Below are positions 16,740 to 25,368 of a stretch of 64,000 bases of DNA, one piece after another; position 1 is the stretch's first letter, and every line of letters starts with the position of its first letter. The DNA lies in contig UQMZ01000014.1 in assembly GCA_900542185.1 (NCBI GenBank), forward strand, positions 10,788-74,787. The letters are read 5' to 3'. A program made the translations under genes and the position numbers. This DNA is from an uncultured Bacteroidales bacterium. GTDB taxonomy: Bacteria > Bacteroidota > Bacteroidia > Bacteroidales > Muribaculaceae. Below the pieces are notes generated by a model. It was given only the letters and a program-made list of their open reading frames with translations, had not been told where the DNA came from and did not search any database.

Positions 16740-19277
16740 CTACATTTCGCCGCCGTTGTAGTCCTGTTCCATCGGTTCTTCCGACGATTGCTGACGCGAT
16801 TTCTTAGCCTTCATGTTGCCGAAGCTGTACTTGATGGTCAGACGCAGGGTGCGTCCTGCACGCCAGCGCTCGCTGCGCTCTACGTATCCGATACCGTTGA
16901 CGCTGTTCTTCCAATTGCGCGAGTTGAAGATGTCGCGGCAGTTGAGCGAGAAGCTCCAGTTGCCGAGGGTCTTGCGCAGACCGGCGTCGACCGACCAGCC
17001 GCCCTGATGCGATCCGGTGGCGGTCTTATGCTCAGAGCTGTAACGTCCCGTGGCCTGGAAACTCATTTCCCAGGGCAGCTTGACGTTGGCCATGACGCGG
17101 GCGTCCCATGCGAAGCTGTTCTGCTTCTTGCCGCTCATTGTCACCGTCTGGCCGGAAGGAGCCGTCAGCGAATAGTCCCATGCGCTGATGTGGCTGTTAT
17201 AGAGGTTCACGGTCGTGGTCAGGTCGAGGTAGCCCTTGAACAGCTGGTTCTTGCCCACTAATTCGACGCCGCTGTTGATCTGGCTCGATACGTTGGCCCA
17301 GGTGGTGTACATCACGTCGTTGTCCATGAACGAGACATGATTCATGATGTCGGACGACTGACGCAAGTAGGCCGATACCGAAATCATGTGGTATGTCCAC
17401 GACTTGAGGTAATTGAGTTCGAAACTGTTGGAATACTGCGGCTGCAGCTCTGGATTACCGTAGCTGACGGAAGTAGGGTCGGAAATGTTTTTGAAGCTGT
17501 TGAGCTGTCCGCCCCAGGGACGGCGTATGCGGCGCGTGTAGTTGATCTGCAGCTCGTTGTCGCGGGGAAGTGCCAGCGACAGATAGACCGAGGGGAACAG
17601 GCTGAAGTCATTCTTCTTGAACGGCGTCACGTCATCCTTGCTCTGGCCGTAGGTGAGGCTCCGGGCCTTGACCTGCCAAGCCTCGCCGCGAAGTCCGGCC
17701 GAATAGCTGAAGATACCTGCCTTGCCGCCGAGAGTGAAGTAGAGGGCCGATATGTTGTTGGTGTAGATAAATCGGTTGTAGAGGGCCTGATCGAGTACGG
17801 CCGATGCCTCGTCAACGCCACGGTAGGTGGTGTTGGGCGTGTTTTCGTGGCTGTAGTTGCCGTTGAAGCCGGCCTCGACTTTCAGATACTGATTTATGAC
17901 ATTGGAATAGTCGATTTTCGCTTCCCAGGAATTGGAATTGATGGGCATGTCCTGGCTGCGGTAGGAGGAGACGGTGGAGGCTTCGGCTTCCGCCTCAGCA
18001 CTGTTAGAGAGCGCGGAGCCGGTGGCGGGATTGGGGCCTGCGGGATTGGAGCCGGTGGCGGGCCAGGTTTCAGTCTCCGCGTAGGAGTTGAAGCTCGGGC
18101 CTCCCCAGTGATTGTAGCTCACTACGGCATCGAGGGTGTGGGTGTCCGACCAGCGGTGGGTGTAACCGAACTCGCCGTGGGCGCCCCGGTTGTCGCTGCG
18201 GTTGCGGCTCAGCTGGAAGTCGGTGGCCCACTGGCCCGGGCGGGTGGACTCGTAGTCGCTGCGGGTGGAACCCCAGCGGTGGCCGAACATGCCGAAACCG
18301 TTGAGATAGAACTCGTCGTTGTCGGTGAGGTGGTAGGTGGCGCCGAGACGGAAGAAGATGTTGTTGCCGTGGTTGCGGCTGCGGCCGTTGCTGTGCACGA
18401 AGGTGCCGTCGTCGAAGTCACGGTTCATAAGCGAGCCTCCGTTGTTGTGGCGCATGCGGAAGCCGACGCTGGCGAAGGTGTCCCACTTGCGGGTGTTCCA
18501 GTTGATGTTGGCCGATACGTTGCCGCCGCCGCGTGTGTTGGCGCTCAGCTCGGCGCTGCCGAAGTAGCCGCCGCGGCGGTCCTTCTTCAATATGATGTTG
18601 ATGATGCCGGCGGTGCCCTCGGGATTATACTTTGCCGACGGGTTGGTGATGACCTCGATGCGGTCGATGCTTTCGGCGGGAATCTGTTCCAGGATCTGGG
18701 CGCGGTTGTCGGCGGTCAGTCCCGACTCCTTGCCGTTGATCCAGACCGTGACGGAGCTGTTGCCGCGCAGCGACACCTCGCCGTCCTGGTCAACCTCGAT
18801 GCTCGGGATGGACTCCAGCAGTTCGCTTGCGCTGGAACCGGCCGAGGCGATGTTGCTGTCCACCTGGAACACCTTGCGGTCAAGCTCGAAGCGCATCTGG
18901 CTGCGGACTCCCTCCACAACCACCTCTTTCAGCAGCTTTGCGTCGTCGGCCAGGTTGACGTTACCTACACTGATGTCGGCGCCCTTGACGGTGACGGGAC
19001 GTTCCTGATTGACCGAACCGACATTGGTGATCTTCACCAGATACGATCCGTCGGGCACGTCGCGGAGCATGAAGGAGCCGTCATCGCCGGTCACACCGTT
19101 GATCTGCAACGGCTTCTTGCCCGCCGCATCCCACAGCTGGACCGTGACGAAGTCCATCGGTTCGCCCGTCTCCTTGTTATATACTTTACCTGATACATTT
19201 CCTTTTGGGTAACAAACGCCGGACACGACAGTCACTGCGATGCCGGCAAGACATAACGCTTTTTTAGTAAATTCCAT
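16740..19277 (-). CDS. TonB-dependent receptor, OMP_b-brl_3 type
   Basis: 845 residues. The order is a signal peptide (residues 1-22), a carboxypeptidase-regulatory-like beta domain (about 27-110, GKVYNKETGEPMDFVTVQLW), a plug domain (115-230, with VSLRGNSSVTVWINGKESG and EVITNPSAKYNPEGTAGI) and a C-terminal outer-membrane barrel. It lacks the SusC signature and has no SusD partner, so it is more like an iron-complex, peptide or unknown-ligand receptor than a glycan importer. Residues near 405-430 hold a Pro/Gly/Ala-rich insert, probably an external loop. A hairpin lies four bases before its ATG. Confidence 0.85.
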   Translation of the reverse strand: MEFTKKALCLAGIAVTVVSGVCYPKGNVSGKVYNKETGEPMDFVTVQLWDAAGKKPLQINGVTGDDGSFMLRDVPDGSYLVKITNVGSVNQERPVTVKGADISVGNVNLADDAKLLKEVVVEGVRSQMRFELDRKVFQVDSNIASAGSSASELLESIPSIEVDQDGEVSLRGNSSVTVWINGKESGLTADNRAQILEQIPAESIDRIEVITNPSAKYNPEGTAGIINIILKKDRRGGYFGSAELSANTRGGGNVSANINWNTRKWDTFASVGFRMRHNNGGSLMNRDFDDGTFVHSNGRSRNHGNNIFFRLGATYHLTDNDEFYLNGFGMFGHRWGSTRSDYESTRPGQWATDFQLSRNRSDNRGAHGEFGYTHRWSDTHTLDAVVSYNHWGGPSFNSYAETETWPATGSNPAGPNPATGSALSNSAEAEAEASTVSSYRSQDMPINSNSWEAKIDYSNVINQYLKVEAGFNGNYSHENTPNTTYRGVDEASAVLDQALYNRFIYTNNISALYFTLGGKAGIFSYSAGLRGEAWQVKARSLTYGQSKDDVTPFKKNDFSLFPSVYLSLALPRDNELQINYTRRIRRPWGGQLNSFKNISDPTSVSYGNPELQPQYSNSFELNYLKSWTYHMISVSAYLRQSSDIMNHVSFMDNDVMYTTWANVSSQINSGVELVGKNQLFKGYLDLTTTVNLYNSHISAWDYSLTAPSGQTVTMSGKKQNSFAWDARVMANVKLPWEMSFQATGRYSSEHKTATGSHQGGWSVDAGLRKTLGNWSFSLNCRDIFNSRNWKNSVNGIGYVERSERWRAGRTLRLTIKYSFGNMKAKKSRQQSSEEPMEQDYNGGEM

Positions 19278-19281
19278 ATCA

Positions 19282-19308
19282 CTTATGACCCCGCGAGGGG
19301 TCTATAAG
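19282..19308 (-). promoter_or_regulatory. Hairpin directly upstream of the receptor start codon
   Basis: CTTAT-GACCCC pairs with GGGGTC-(T)-ATAAG around a four-base loop. In the receptor mRNA the stem ends four nucleotides before the ATG and would cover the ribosome landing area. It also lies 27 bp past the nhaA stop and may end that transcript, though no T run follows. Confidence 0.5.
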
Positions 19309-19334
19309 ATTAAAATGAATTGTGTTAAAAAATG

Positions 19335-20696
19335 TCAATCGTTTTCGTCCGGCTGCGGCTCTTTGGGCAGCGAGAAGTGCAGGGCCACCCAGCCGAGGAT
19401 TCCGGCGAGAAGCGAGCCGACCAGAATGCCGAGCTTGGAATCGTTCAGCAGTTCGGCCAGATGAGCGCCGGGACCCGAGAACGACAGGTTGGCGATAAAC
19501 AGGGATACCGTGAACCCGATACCGCCCAGCATGGCCACACTGGCGAGGCTGAACCAGTTGGCGCCGCGCGGCATCGGCGCCCATTTCAGCAGGATGCAAA
19601 GTGCCGAGGCCGCGAATATGCCTATGAACTTGCCTGCAACCAGGCCGACGATTATGGCCGGGGCAATGCCGTGGAACAGCTGGTCGAGACTCATGTCGCC
19701 GAAGTATATGCCCGCGTTGGCGAAGGCGAACAGCGGGATGATGATGTAATTGACCAGGGGATGCAACGAGTCCTCCATGTCCTGCAGAGGGGAGATGACC
19801 TTATCGGAATCGGACTCTATCTCCTTCAGCCAGTTCATCTGGTCCTTGTTGAGGATGGTGCGCGAGTTCAGGCGCTCGTCCTCCTCGTGGGCGAAATGGC
19901 TGATGTTGCGGCGTATGTTCTTTATGTATTTGCTCGGGGCATACACGGGCTTGGCCGGCACGCAGAAAGCCACGAGCACACCGGCGATGGTGGGATGGAT
20001 GCCGGCGTTGAGGAAGCAGAACCATACCAGTGCGCCGATGTTGAGGTAATAGAGTTTGCTGAGGATTCCCACCTTGCCGCCGACATACAGGGCTGCGAGA
20101 CCTATCAGCGACCAGGCTAACAGCGACCAGCTTATGGACGTGCTGTAGAATATTGCGATGACGATGATGCCGCCTATGTCGTCCACGACGGCAAGGGTGG
20201 TGAGAAACACCTTCAGCCCGATGGGCACCCGGTTGCCGAGCATAGCAAGCACGCCGAGCGAGAAGGCGATGTCGGTGGCCATGGGGATAGCCGCGCCCGA
20301 GGCGTAGTCCGTGCCACGGGCCATGAGCCAATAGAACAGCACGGGGATGGCCATGCCACCGATGGCACCCACGATGGGCAGCAATGCGTTGCGGAAGGAC
20401 GACAGCTCGCCTACCAGTACCTCGCGCTTGATTTCCAGTCCGACCGAGAAGAAGAACAGAGCCATCAAGGCATCGTTGATGAATGCCATGATGGACATAG
20501 GCTCGCCGTGGTGGCTGAACAGGTTGAAACTGCCCACCTGCAGGGCTATCTCGTGTGTCCACAGGCTGTTGTAGATGTCGCGGGTCCAGGGCAGGTTCAC
20601 CACGATCAGGGCCAGTATTGTAGCGCATATCAGGACATTGCCGCCGTTGGCATAGTTCTTTATCGTTTTGCGCGCGGTATAAAATACGGATGACAT
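19335..20696 (-). CDS. nhaA: Na+/H+ antiporter NhaA
   Basis: 453 residues, longer than the E. coli protein (388) mainly at the C-terminus and in a cytosolic loop near residues 250-300. NhaA exports Na+ in exchange for protons across the inner membrane. The family core is clear: FFFSVGLEIKREVLVGEL near the start, the functional run ATDIAFSLGVLAMLGNRVP with the essential Asp, VDDIGGIIVIAIFY, and FTVSLFIANLSF near the end. With the Nqr sodium pump nearby it belongs to a sodium-based energy economy. The upstream region is taken up by an inverted-repeat element. Confidence 0.94.
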   Translation of the reverse strand: MSSVFYTARKTIKNYANGGNVLICATILALIVVNLPWTRDIYNSLWTHEIALQVGSFNLFSHHGEPMSIMAFINDALMALFFFSVGLEIKREVLVGELSSFRNALLPIVGAIGGMAIPVLFYWLMARGTDYASGAAIPMATDIAFSLGVLAMLGNRVPIGLKVFLTTLAVVDDIGGIIVIAIFYSTSISWSLLAWSLIGLAALYVGGKVGILSKLYYLNIGALVWFCFLNAGIHPTIAGVLVAFCVPAKPVYAPSKYIKNIRRNISHFAHEEDERLNSRTILNKDQMNWLKEIESDSDKVISPLQDMEDSLHPLVNYIIIPLFAFANAGIYFGDMSLDQLFHGIAPAIIVGLVAGKFIGIFAASALCILLKWAPMPRGANWFSLASVAMLGGIGFTVSLFIANLSFSGPGAHLAELLNDSKLGILVGSLLAGILGWVALHFSLPKEPQPDEND

Positions 20697-20706
20697 AATT
20701 ACAATT

Positions 20707-21043
20707 TAGGCATCGTTCCTTAAAAAATGTATACGCCAGGGTCGCAGATGTGCCTCAGCTTTAGTCTTGCAGACTCAGGAGCATAGCGGGCTATGTGACT
20801 GAGTCAAAAGGCTAAAGATGAGGTGCAGCTGCGAGTCTGTGGTAATATCTCCTTCTGACGGATTCATCTTGAACGAACCATATTTTAACATTTCATATTT
20901 ATTTTGTGCCTTGTCCGGTGTCTTTTCGGTTAATTTATCCGTTCTCCTCGGTCACAGCCTCGAGGCTGCTCCCTCTGAGACCGGATAAATTCCCTCGAAA
21001 ATCCACCGCCCTGGCGTTTACATTTTTTAAGGAACGATGCCTA
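20707..21043. mobile_element. MITE-like or invertible element with 35-bp terminal inverted repeats
   Basis: The left end 20707-20741 (TAGGCATCGTTCCTTAAAAA...) is repeated in inverse form at 21009-21043 with a single mismatch. Inside are two further stem-loops. One spans 20743-20833, with outer arms 20743-20764/20812-20833 and inner arms GACTCAG/CTGAGTC. The other spans 20923-21000, with AATTTATCCG/CGGATAAATT and the palindrome CAGCCTCGAGGCTG at 20955-20968. There is no open reading frame of note. The right terminus includes the TAG stop of the PstS-like gene. TTT borders both ends and could be a 3-bp target duplication. This entry also accounts for the 344-bp gap between nhaA and its neighbour. 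Confidence 0.6.
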
Positions 21044-22045
21044 TTTCAGTTCCACCCGGCGTGCCGTCACGTTGTATGGCAGGATACCGGTCATGGATAT
21101 TATCTTCTGCCCGGCGAATCCAGTCACGAACACATAGAAACTGTGCAATACGTTGCTGTTTCCGGCCGTGGATATCATGTACACCTTTCTAAATAACGGA
21201 TATTCGCCCGAATTTATATAAACCTGATAAGGCATATACGCCGTCGGATCGAAGTCATTGTCGGGTGTAGGATTGCTTATCTTCATCACGTTTACCTCTG
21301 TAGTAAGGTTCGTTGCAATCGTATCGTTCTGATTCTGATAGTCTTCGTAACGTTTGTCTACCGGCACGTCCTTGGCCAGACTCAGGTCGTCGCCCAGCCA
21401 TGATACGCTGATGATGCCCAGTGCATTTTTATCTTTTTTCACAACATCGAACACCGCGGCATTGTTTTTTTGGGCAAATGCATTGGGATTGTCGGAGATC
21501 TTCGCTCCCTTGGGCATGAACTTGTCGCGCATATACGAGATCGTGGAACTTCCGGCATTGTCGAACACCAGCTTGATTGCCGTGGTATCGTTGCCTGCCA
21601 GTTCGCTCCATTTTGTCAGCTGACCGTTCAGTATCTTGCCTACTTCCGTAACGGACATGGCCTTAACGTTGTTGTCCTTGTTGGTGATCAAAGCAACGGC
21701 ATCAACGGCTATGGGACGCTGACGGACCACGCGCTTCCATTTGTCCTTCATGTATTTCACCTGGTCCTTGGTCAGCTCGCGAGTCACCACGATGCACTGG
21801 GTGCCGTCTGCCAGAAGGGTGTCTATGGCCGACTGCTCGTCTACGTAGAACGGTATTATCGAGCTACCCGGGTAAGAATATTCGAAAACTTCGATTTCCT
21901 CATCGAGTATCTTCTTAAAGCCGTCGTCGCAGAACACTGTGGCTGTGCCCTTGGCGTATTCACCACGCTTGATCTTGGTGCACGATGCCATGCCGAGTCC
22001 CAATATACCAAGAAGTCCGTATATGGCTATGTTCCGTATCTTCAT
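21041..22045 (-). CDS. PstS-like substrate-binding lipoprotein
   Basis: 334 residues from the ATG at 22045 (MKIRNIAIYGLLGILGLG, then an ASCT lipobox), with an AAGGAAGGGAAG ribosome-binding stretch upstream. The 24 extra codons of the longer frame are unlikely. The protein has the two-lobed periplasmic binding fold of phosphate-binding PstS proteins: TATVFCDDGFKKILDEEIE, CIVVTRELTKDQ, VDAVALITNKDNNV and the anion-binding-like DNAGSSTISYMRDKF. No pstC, pstA or pstB is adjacent, so it may work with transporters encoded elsewhere or sense phosphate. Its stop codon is inside the inverted-repeat element. Confidence 0.78.
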   Translation of the reverse strand: MKIRNIAIYGLLGILGLGMASCTKIKRGEYAKGTATVFCDDGFKKILDEEIEVFEYSYPGSSIIPFYVDEQSAIDTLLADGTQCIVVTRELTKDQVKYMKDKWKRVVRQRPIAVDAVALITNKDNNVKAMSVTEVGKILNGQLTKWSELAGNDTTAIKLVFDNAGSSTISYMRDKFMPKGAKISDNPNAFAQKNNAAVFDVVKKDKNALGIISVSWLGDDLSLAKDVPVDKRYEDYQNQNDTIATNLTTEVNVMKISNPTPDNDFDPTAYMPYQVYINSGEYPLFRKVYMISTAGNSNVLHSFYVFVTGFAGQKIISMTGILPYNVTARRVELK

Positions 22046-22203
22046 ATCCGCTTCCCTTCCTTTCTTTATATACAAGCCAACCGCCCATATATCGTATGTC
22101 TTTTTGACAACCGACACATGGAACGGTTTACTTTATTACCATTCAAATCTTTTGTTCCTCAAGGTTTCTTTTTTATGGCGAAACCCGGGGTTATGCCTCA
22201 ACC

Positions 22204-22416
22204 TCAGTTTACGCCTTTATACAGTCTGTATCCGCGCCAGATGCCGTATACGAACAGCAATGCGCCTATGATGATGCTTACCGTCTGGTTGTCAATGTTG
22301 AACACATTGAGTATAAACAGCAGACCGACTCCCAAATATACCAGAACCATAATGATTCCGAACACCACGCGTGCCGATTTAGGCGCCGTGGGCCTGTTAT
22401 CTTCCGTACCTCTCAT
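22204..22416 (-). CDS. Small two-helix membrane protein
   Basis: 70 residues. After a polar N-terminus (MRGTEDNRPTAPKSAR) come two hydrophobic helices (VVFGIIMVLVYLGVGLLFIL and TVSIIIGALLFVYGIW) joined by a short polar turn, ending in a basic tail. Function unknown. It is followed by the PstS-like gene on the same strand after 158 bp. Confidence 0.65.
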   Translation of the reverse strand: MRGTEDNRPTAPKSARVVFGIIMVLVYLGVGLLFILNVFNIDNQTVSIIIGALLFVYGIWRGYRLYKGVN

Positions 22417-22626
22417 AACTTTGTGCTTTTTGATTGTTTCTATTTTATTAACAATTGGAGAGGGATTGAGTTCATATATATTCTTTGCGCTTGTAAAATT
22501 AACAAAAATTTGTTAATGGTCAAAATCCGCACGCGAATTCCACCCGCATTCCCATGTCGATTCCTGTGCTCCCGCCGTCCGTTTCCTTCCATCACAGCCC
22601 ATCATGATAGCGCGATGGTGATTTAT

Positions 22627-22657
22627 TTGGCCATTTTAAGATTTTTTTGTACTTTTG
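22627..22657 (+). promoter_or_regulatory. nqr operon promoter (TTG-N20-TACTTTTG)
   Basis: TTG at 22627-22629 and TACTTTTG at 22650-22657 fit the Bacteroidetes consensus exactly. The expected start point is within a base or two of the ATG at 22664. Confidence 0.75.
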
Positions 22658-22663
22658 CAGTTG

Positions 22664-22741
22664 ATGCGATTAAAGAAAAATATCGTCAATTCGCGACCTG
22701 CATTCGCGTTTGGCGTAATTGTTTGTCTTTTAGCATATTGA
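22664..22741 (+). CDS. Possible 25-residue hydrophobic leader peptide
   Basis: An ATG six bases after the -7 box opens a 25-codon frame. It has a basic start (MRLKKNIVNSR) and a hydrophobic end (AFAFGVIVCLLAY), then TGA. It lies 55 bp before nqrA. The position suggests a leaderless translated peptide, but the frame is short enough to be chance. Confidence 0.3.
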   Translation: MRLKKNIVNSRPAFAFGVIVCLLAY

Positions 22742-22796
22742 AGCCGTTATGCACGTATGCGCGCATCCTATAACACCATAATCGGACTTTGTAGTA

Positions 22797-24131
22797 ATGT
22801 CAAAGGTTATCAAGATTAAGAAAGGGCTGGACATTCCATTGACGGGGGAAGCCTCCGCCCGGATTACGCAAGACACCGTCACGAAGACATTCGGACTTGT
22901 GCCTGACGATTTCCCGGGCTATAAATGGAAATCGGCCGTCAAGGAGGGCGACACCGTCAAGGCCGGCGATCCCCTGTTCTATGCAAAAGAGGACGAGAAT
23001 CTTCGTATCGTCAGCCCTGTAGCCGGATCCATAGCCGAAGTGCACCGGGGCGAACGACGCAAAATCGAATATATCAAGGTCGATGCCTCAGGCAATGAGA
23101 CTGCCGAACTCAAGGCCGATGCCTCGTCCCGCGACGCCATCCTGATGTCGCTGAAGCAGTCGGGTCTGTTCGCGATGCTGCGCCAGCGTCCTTTCGACAT
23201 GGTGCCGTTCATGCCCCAGGCTCCCCGCGACATATTCGTCACGGCATTCGATTCCGCGCCCCTGGCTCCCTCCATGTTAGACAACATCGACCTGAAGATG
23301 CTGGAGAAGGGTCTGGACATTCTCTCTCAGCTCACCGACGGCAAGGTCTATCTGTCCGTTCCATACGACGCCGACATAAACAGCAAAGCCGCCGAAGTAG
23401 TGGAATTCAAGGGTCCGCATCCCGCCGGCAATGTCGGCACGCAGATAGCCTCCATACGCCCGGTGGACAAGGGCGATGTGGTCTGGACCCTCGATGCTGT
23501 CACCGCAGCCCGCATCGGTAAATTCTTTGACAGCAACGCACTCGACTTCTCCACGGTCGTGGCTCTGACAGGTCCCGAGGTCAAGGATCCGCACTTGGTG
23601 CAGACTCTGATCGGCGCTGCAGTCAAGGATATACTGAGAGGTCAGCTCGTGGACGACAATCAAAACAAACGAGTCATATCGGGCAATGTCCTGACAGGCT
23701 CGCAGATTAAGTCTGATGAAGGATTCCTCCGCTATCCCTACCGTCAGATCACGGTGATAGAGGAAGGCGATACCGCCGACGAGTTCATGGGATGGGCCTC
23801 GATGTCGCCCGTCAAATATTCCGTACACAACACCTTCCCCACTTTCCTGAAGGGTCTCGGCAAGGGATTCCATTTCGACGCCCGCATCCGTGGCGGTCAC
23901 CGCGCCATGATCATGAACAATGAGTATGACCACGTGTTCCCGATGGACATATATCCCGAATACCTGATCAAGGCCATCATGGCCAAGGACATAGACCGCA
24001 TGGAGAAATTGGGCATCTACGAAGTGGCGCCCGAGGACTTCGCACTCCCTGAGTTTGTAGACACATCGAAGCTCGAGCTCCAGAAGATGGTGCGCGAAGG
24101 TCTTGACTACCTGCGTCAGGAAACAATCTAA
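22797..24131 (+). CDS. nqrA: Na+-translocating NADH:quinone reductase subunit A
   Basis: 444 residues, the usual length. NqrA is the peripheral cytosolic subunit of the sodium-pumping respiratory complex that oxidises NADH and reduces quinone. The N-terminus KIKKGLDIPLTGEA and the RnfC-like barrel-sandwich segment VKAGDPLFYAKEDENLRIVS are typical, as are RQRPFDMVPF and FPMDIYPEYLIKAIM. It is the first large gene of nqrABCDEF, with nqrB starting 33 bp later. Confidence 0.95.
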   Translation: MSKVIKIKKGLDIPLTGEASARITQDTVTKTFGLVPDDFPGYKWKSAVKEGDTVKAGDPLFYAKEDENLRIVSPVAGSIAEVHRGERRKIEYIKVDASGNETAELKADASSRDAILMSLKQSGLFAMLRQRPFDMVPFMPQAPRDIFVTAFDSAPLAPSMLDNIDLKMLEKGLDILSQLTDGKVYLSVPYDADINSKAAEVVEFKGPHPAGNVGTQIASIRPVDKGDVVWTLDAVTAARIGKFFDSNALDFSTVVALTGPEVKDPHLVQTLIGAAVKDILRGQLVDDNQNKRVISGNVLTGSQIKSDEGFLRYPYRQITVIEEGDTADEFMGWASMSPVKYSVHNTFPTFLKGLGKGFHFDARIRGGHRAMIMNNEYDHVFPMDIYPEYLIKAIMAKDIDRMEKLGIYEVAPEDFALPEFVDTSKLELQKMVREGLDYLRQETI

Positions 24132-24164
24132 CCTCCCCCGAAAACATTCTAACACCTTTATATT

Positions 24165-25358
24165 GTGAAAGGATTAAAAAAGAACATAGACAAGATCAAG
24201 CCGCAGTTTGAGAAGGGAGGCAAATACTCCAAGCTCCAGTCTGTATTCGACGGCTTCTACACCTTCTTGTTCACGCCCAACGAGACGGGCAAATCCGGCG
24301 TTCACATCCACGACAGCAACGACTCGAAGCGTGCCATGATCACAGTGGTCATCGCTCTGCTGCCCTGCTGTCTGTTCGGCATGTGGAACATCGGTCTGCA
24401 GCACAACATGGCGATCGGTGACGCCGACCGCAATTTCTGGTCGTTATTCTTCTATGGCTTCTGGGCCGTCCTGCCTCAGATCATCACGGCATACGCTGTC
24501 GGTCTTGGCATCGAGTTCATCATCGCCCAGATCCGCCACGAGGAGATTCAGGAGGGTTTCCTGGTTTCGGGTCTCCTGATTCCGATGATATGCCCCGTCG
24601 ATACTCCGGTATGGATGCTGGCCGTTGCGGTGGCCTTCTCGGTTATCTTCGCCAAGGAAGTGTTCGGCGGCACAGGCTATAACTTCCTGAACGTGGCCCT
24701 GGTGACTCGCGCATTCCTTTTCTTCAGCTATCCGTCGAAGATGAGCGGTGACAACGTATTCGTACAGCTCGGCAGCCAGTCCGCCGTCCACGGATATTCC
24801 GGCGCAACACCTTTAGGTCAGCTTGCATCGCAGACCGAGCCTACCGGCATTGTCACCAACATATTGGGCGATCCCCTCTCAGCTACCGACATATTCATGG
24901 GATTCTATCCCGGATCGTGGGGCGAGACCTCGTGCCTCTGCATCTTCATCGGTATGGCAATCCTGCTGCTGTCGGGCGTAGGCAACTGGCGCATCATCCT
25001 GTCCGGCCTTGTGGGCGGTTTCCTGATGGCTGTGGTGGCCCACAACTGGGCAAGTCCCCTTTACCCTGTCACCTACCTCAAGCCGCTTGAGCAGCTCGGA
25101 CTCGGAGGTTTCCTATTCGCCATCACGTTCATGGCCACAGACCCTGTGACGGCCTGCCGCACACGCGTGGGACAATATATATATGGAGCGCTTATAGGTA
25201 TCGTCGCCATCCTGATCCGCTGCTACAACACAGGTTATCCCGAGGGTGCGATGCTCGCGGTTCTTCTCATGAACTGCTTCGCTCCGCTTATCGACTACTG
25301 TGTGGTCAACTCCAACATTCGCAAACGTATGCGCCGCTTGACGGTCCGCAACCTTTAA
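24165..25358 (+). CDS. nqrB: Na+-translocating NADH:quinone reductase subunit B
   Basis: 397 residues with GTG start at 24165. NqrB is a polytopic inner-membrane subunit (about ten helices) that carries covalent FMN and forms part of the sodium channel. The flavin-attachment motif SGAT occurs at residues 212-215 (Thr215) in HGYSGATPLGQ. Other marks are RHEEIQEGFLVSGLL and ITFMATDPVTA near the end. The N-terminus is soluble and basic, as usual. nqrC follows after 10 bp. Confidence 0.95.
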   Translation: MKGLKKNIDKIKPQFEKGGKYSKLQSVFDGFYTFLFTPNETGKSGVHIHDSNDSKRAMITVVIALLPCCLFGMWNIGLQHNMAIGDADRNFWSLFFYGFWAVLPQIITAYAVGLGIEFIIAQIRHEEIQEGFLVSGLLIPMICPVDTPVWMLAVAVAFSVIFAKEVFGGTGYNFLNVALVTRAFLFFSYPSKMSGDNVFVQLGSQSAVHGYSGATPLGQLASQTEPTGIVTNILGDPLSATDIFMGFYPGSWGETSCLCIFIGMAILLLSGVGNWRIILSGLVGGFLMAVVAHNWASPLYPVTYLKPLEQLGLGGFLFAITFMATDPVTACRTRVGQYIYGALIGIVAILIRCYNTGYPEGAMLAVLLMNCFAPLIDYCVVNSNIRKRMRRLTVRNL

Positions 25359-25368
25359 TACTCAGATT

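Larger units (their letters stand above)
22417..22796. other. Divergent intergenic region ahead of nqrA
   Basis: 380 bp without a conventional gene. It holds a near-consensus -7 box for the leftward small membrane gene (TAATTTTA on the minus strand, near 22497), the rightward nqr promoter at 22627-22657, a possible 25-codon reading frame at 22664, and about 55 nt of further leader before nqrA. The rest shows no clear structure. Confidence 0.6.

Noticed and set aside
17337..19193. 618-codon open frame antisense to the TonB-dependent receptor
   Set aside because: Composition is Val/Ala/Gly-heavy without domains, and the opposite strand encodes a complete, recognisable receptor. It is a shadow of codon bias.
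22046..22117. 24-residue extension of the PstS-like protein
   Set aside because: The lipoprotein signal begins at the internal Met (22045) and would be buried by the extension.
22423..22773. 116-codon plus-strand frame ahead of nqrA
   Set aside because: It runs through the nqr promoter, has poor composition, and matches no family.
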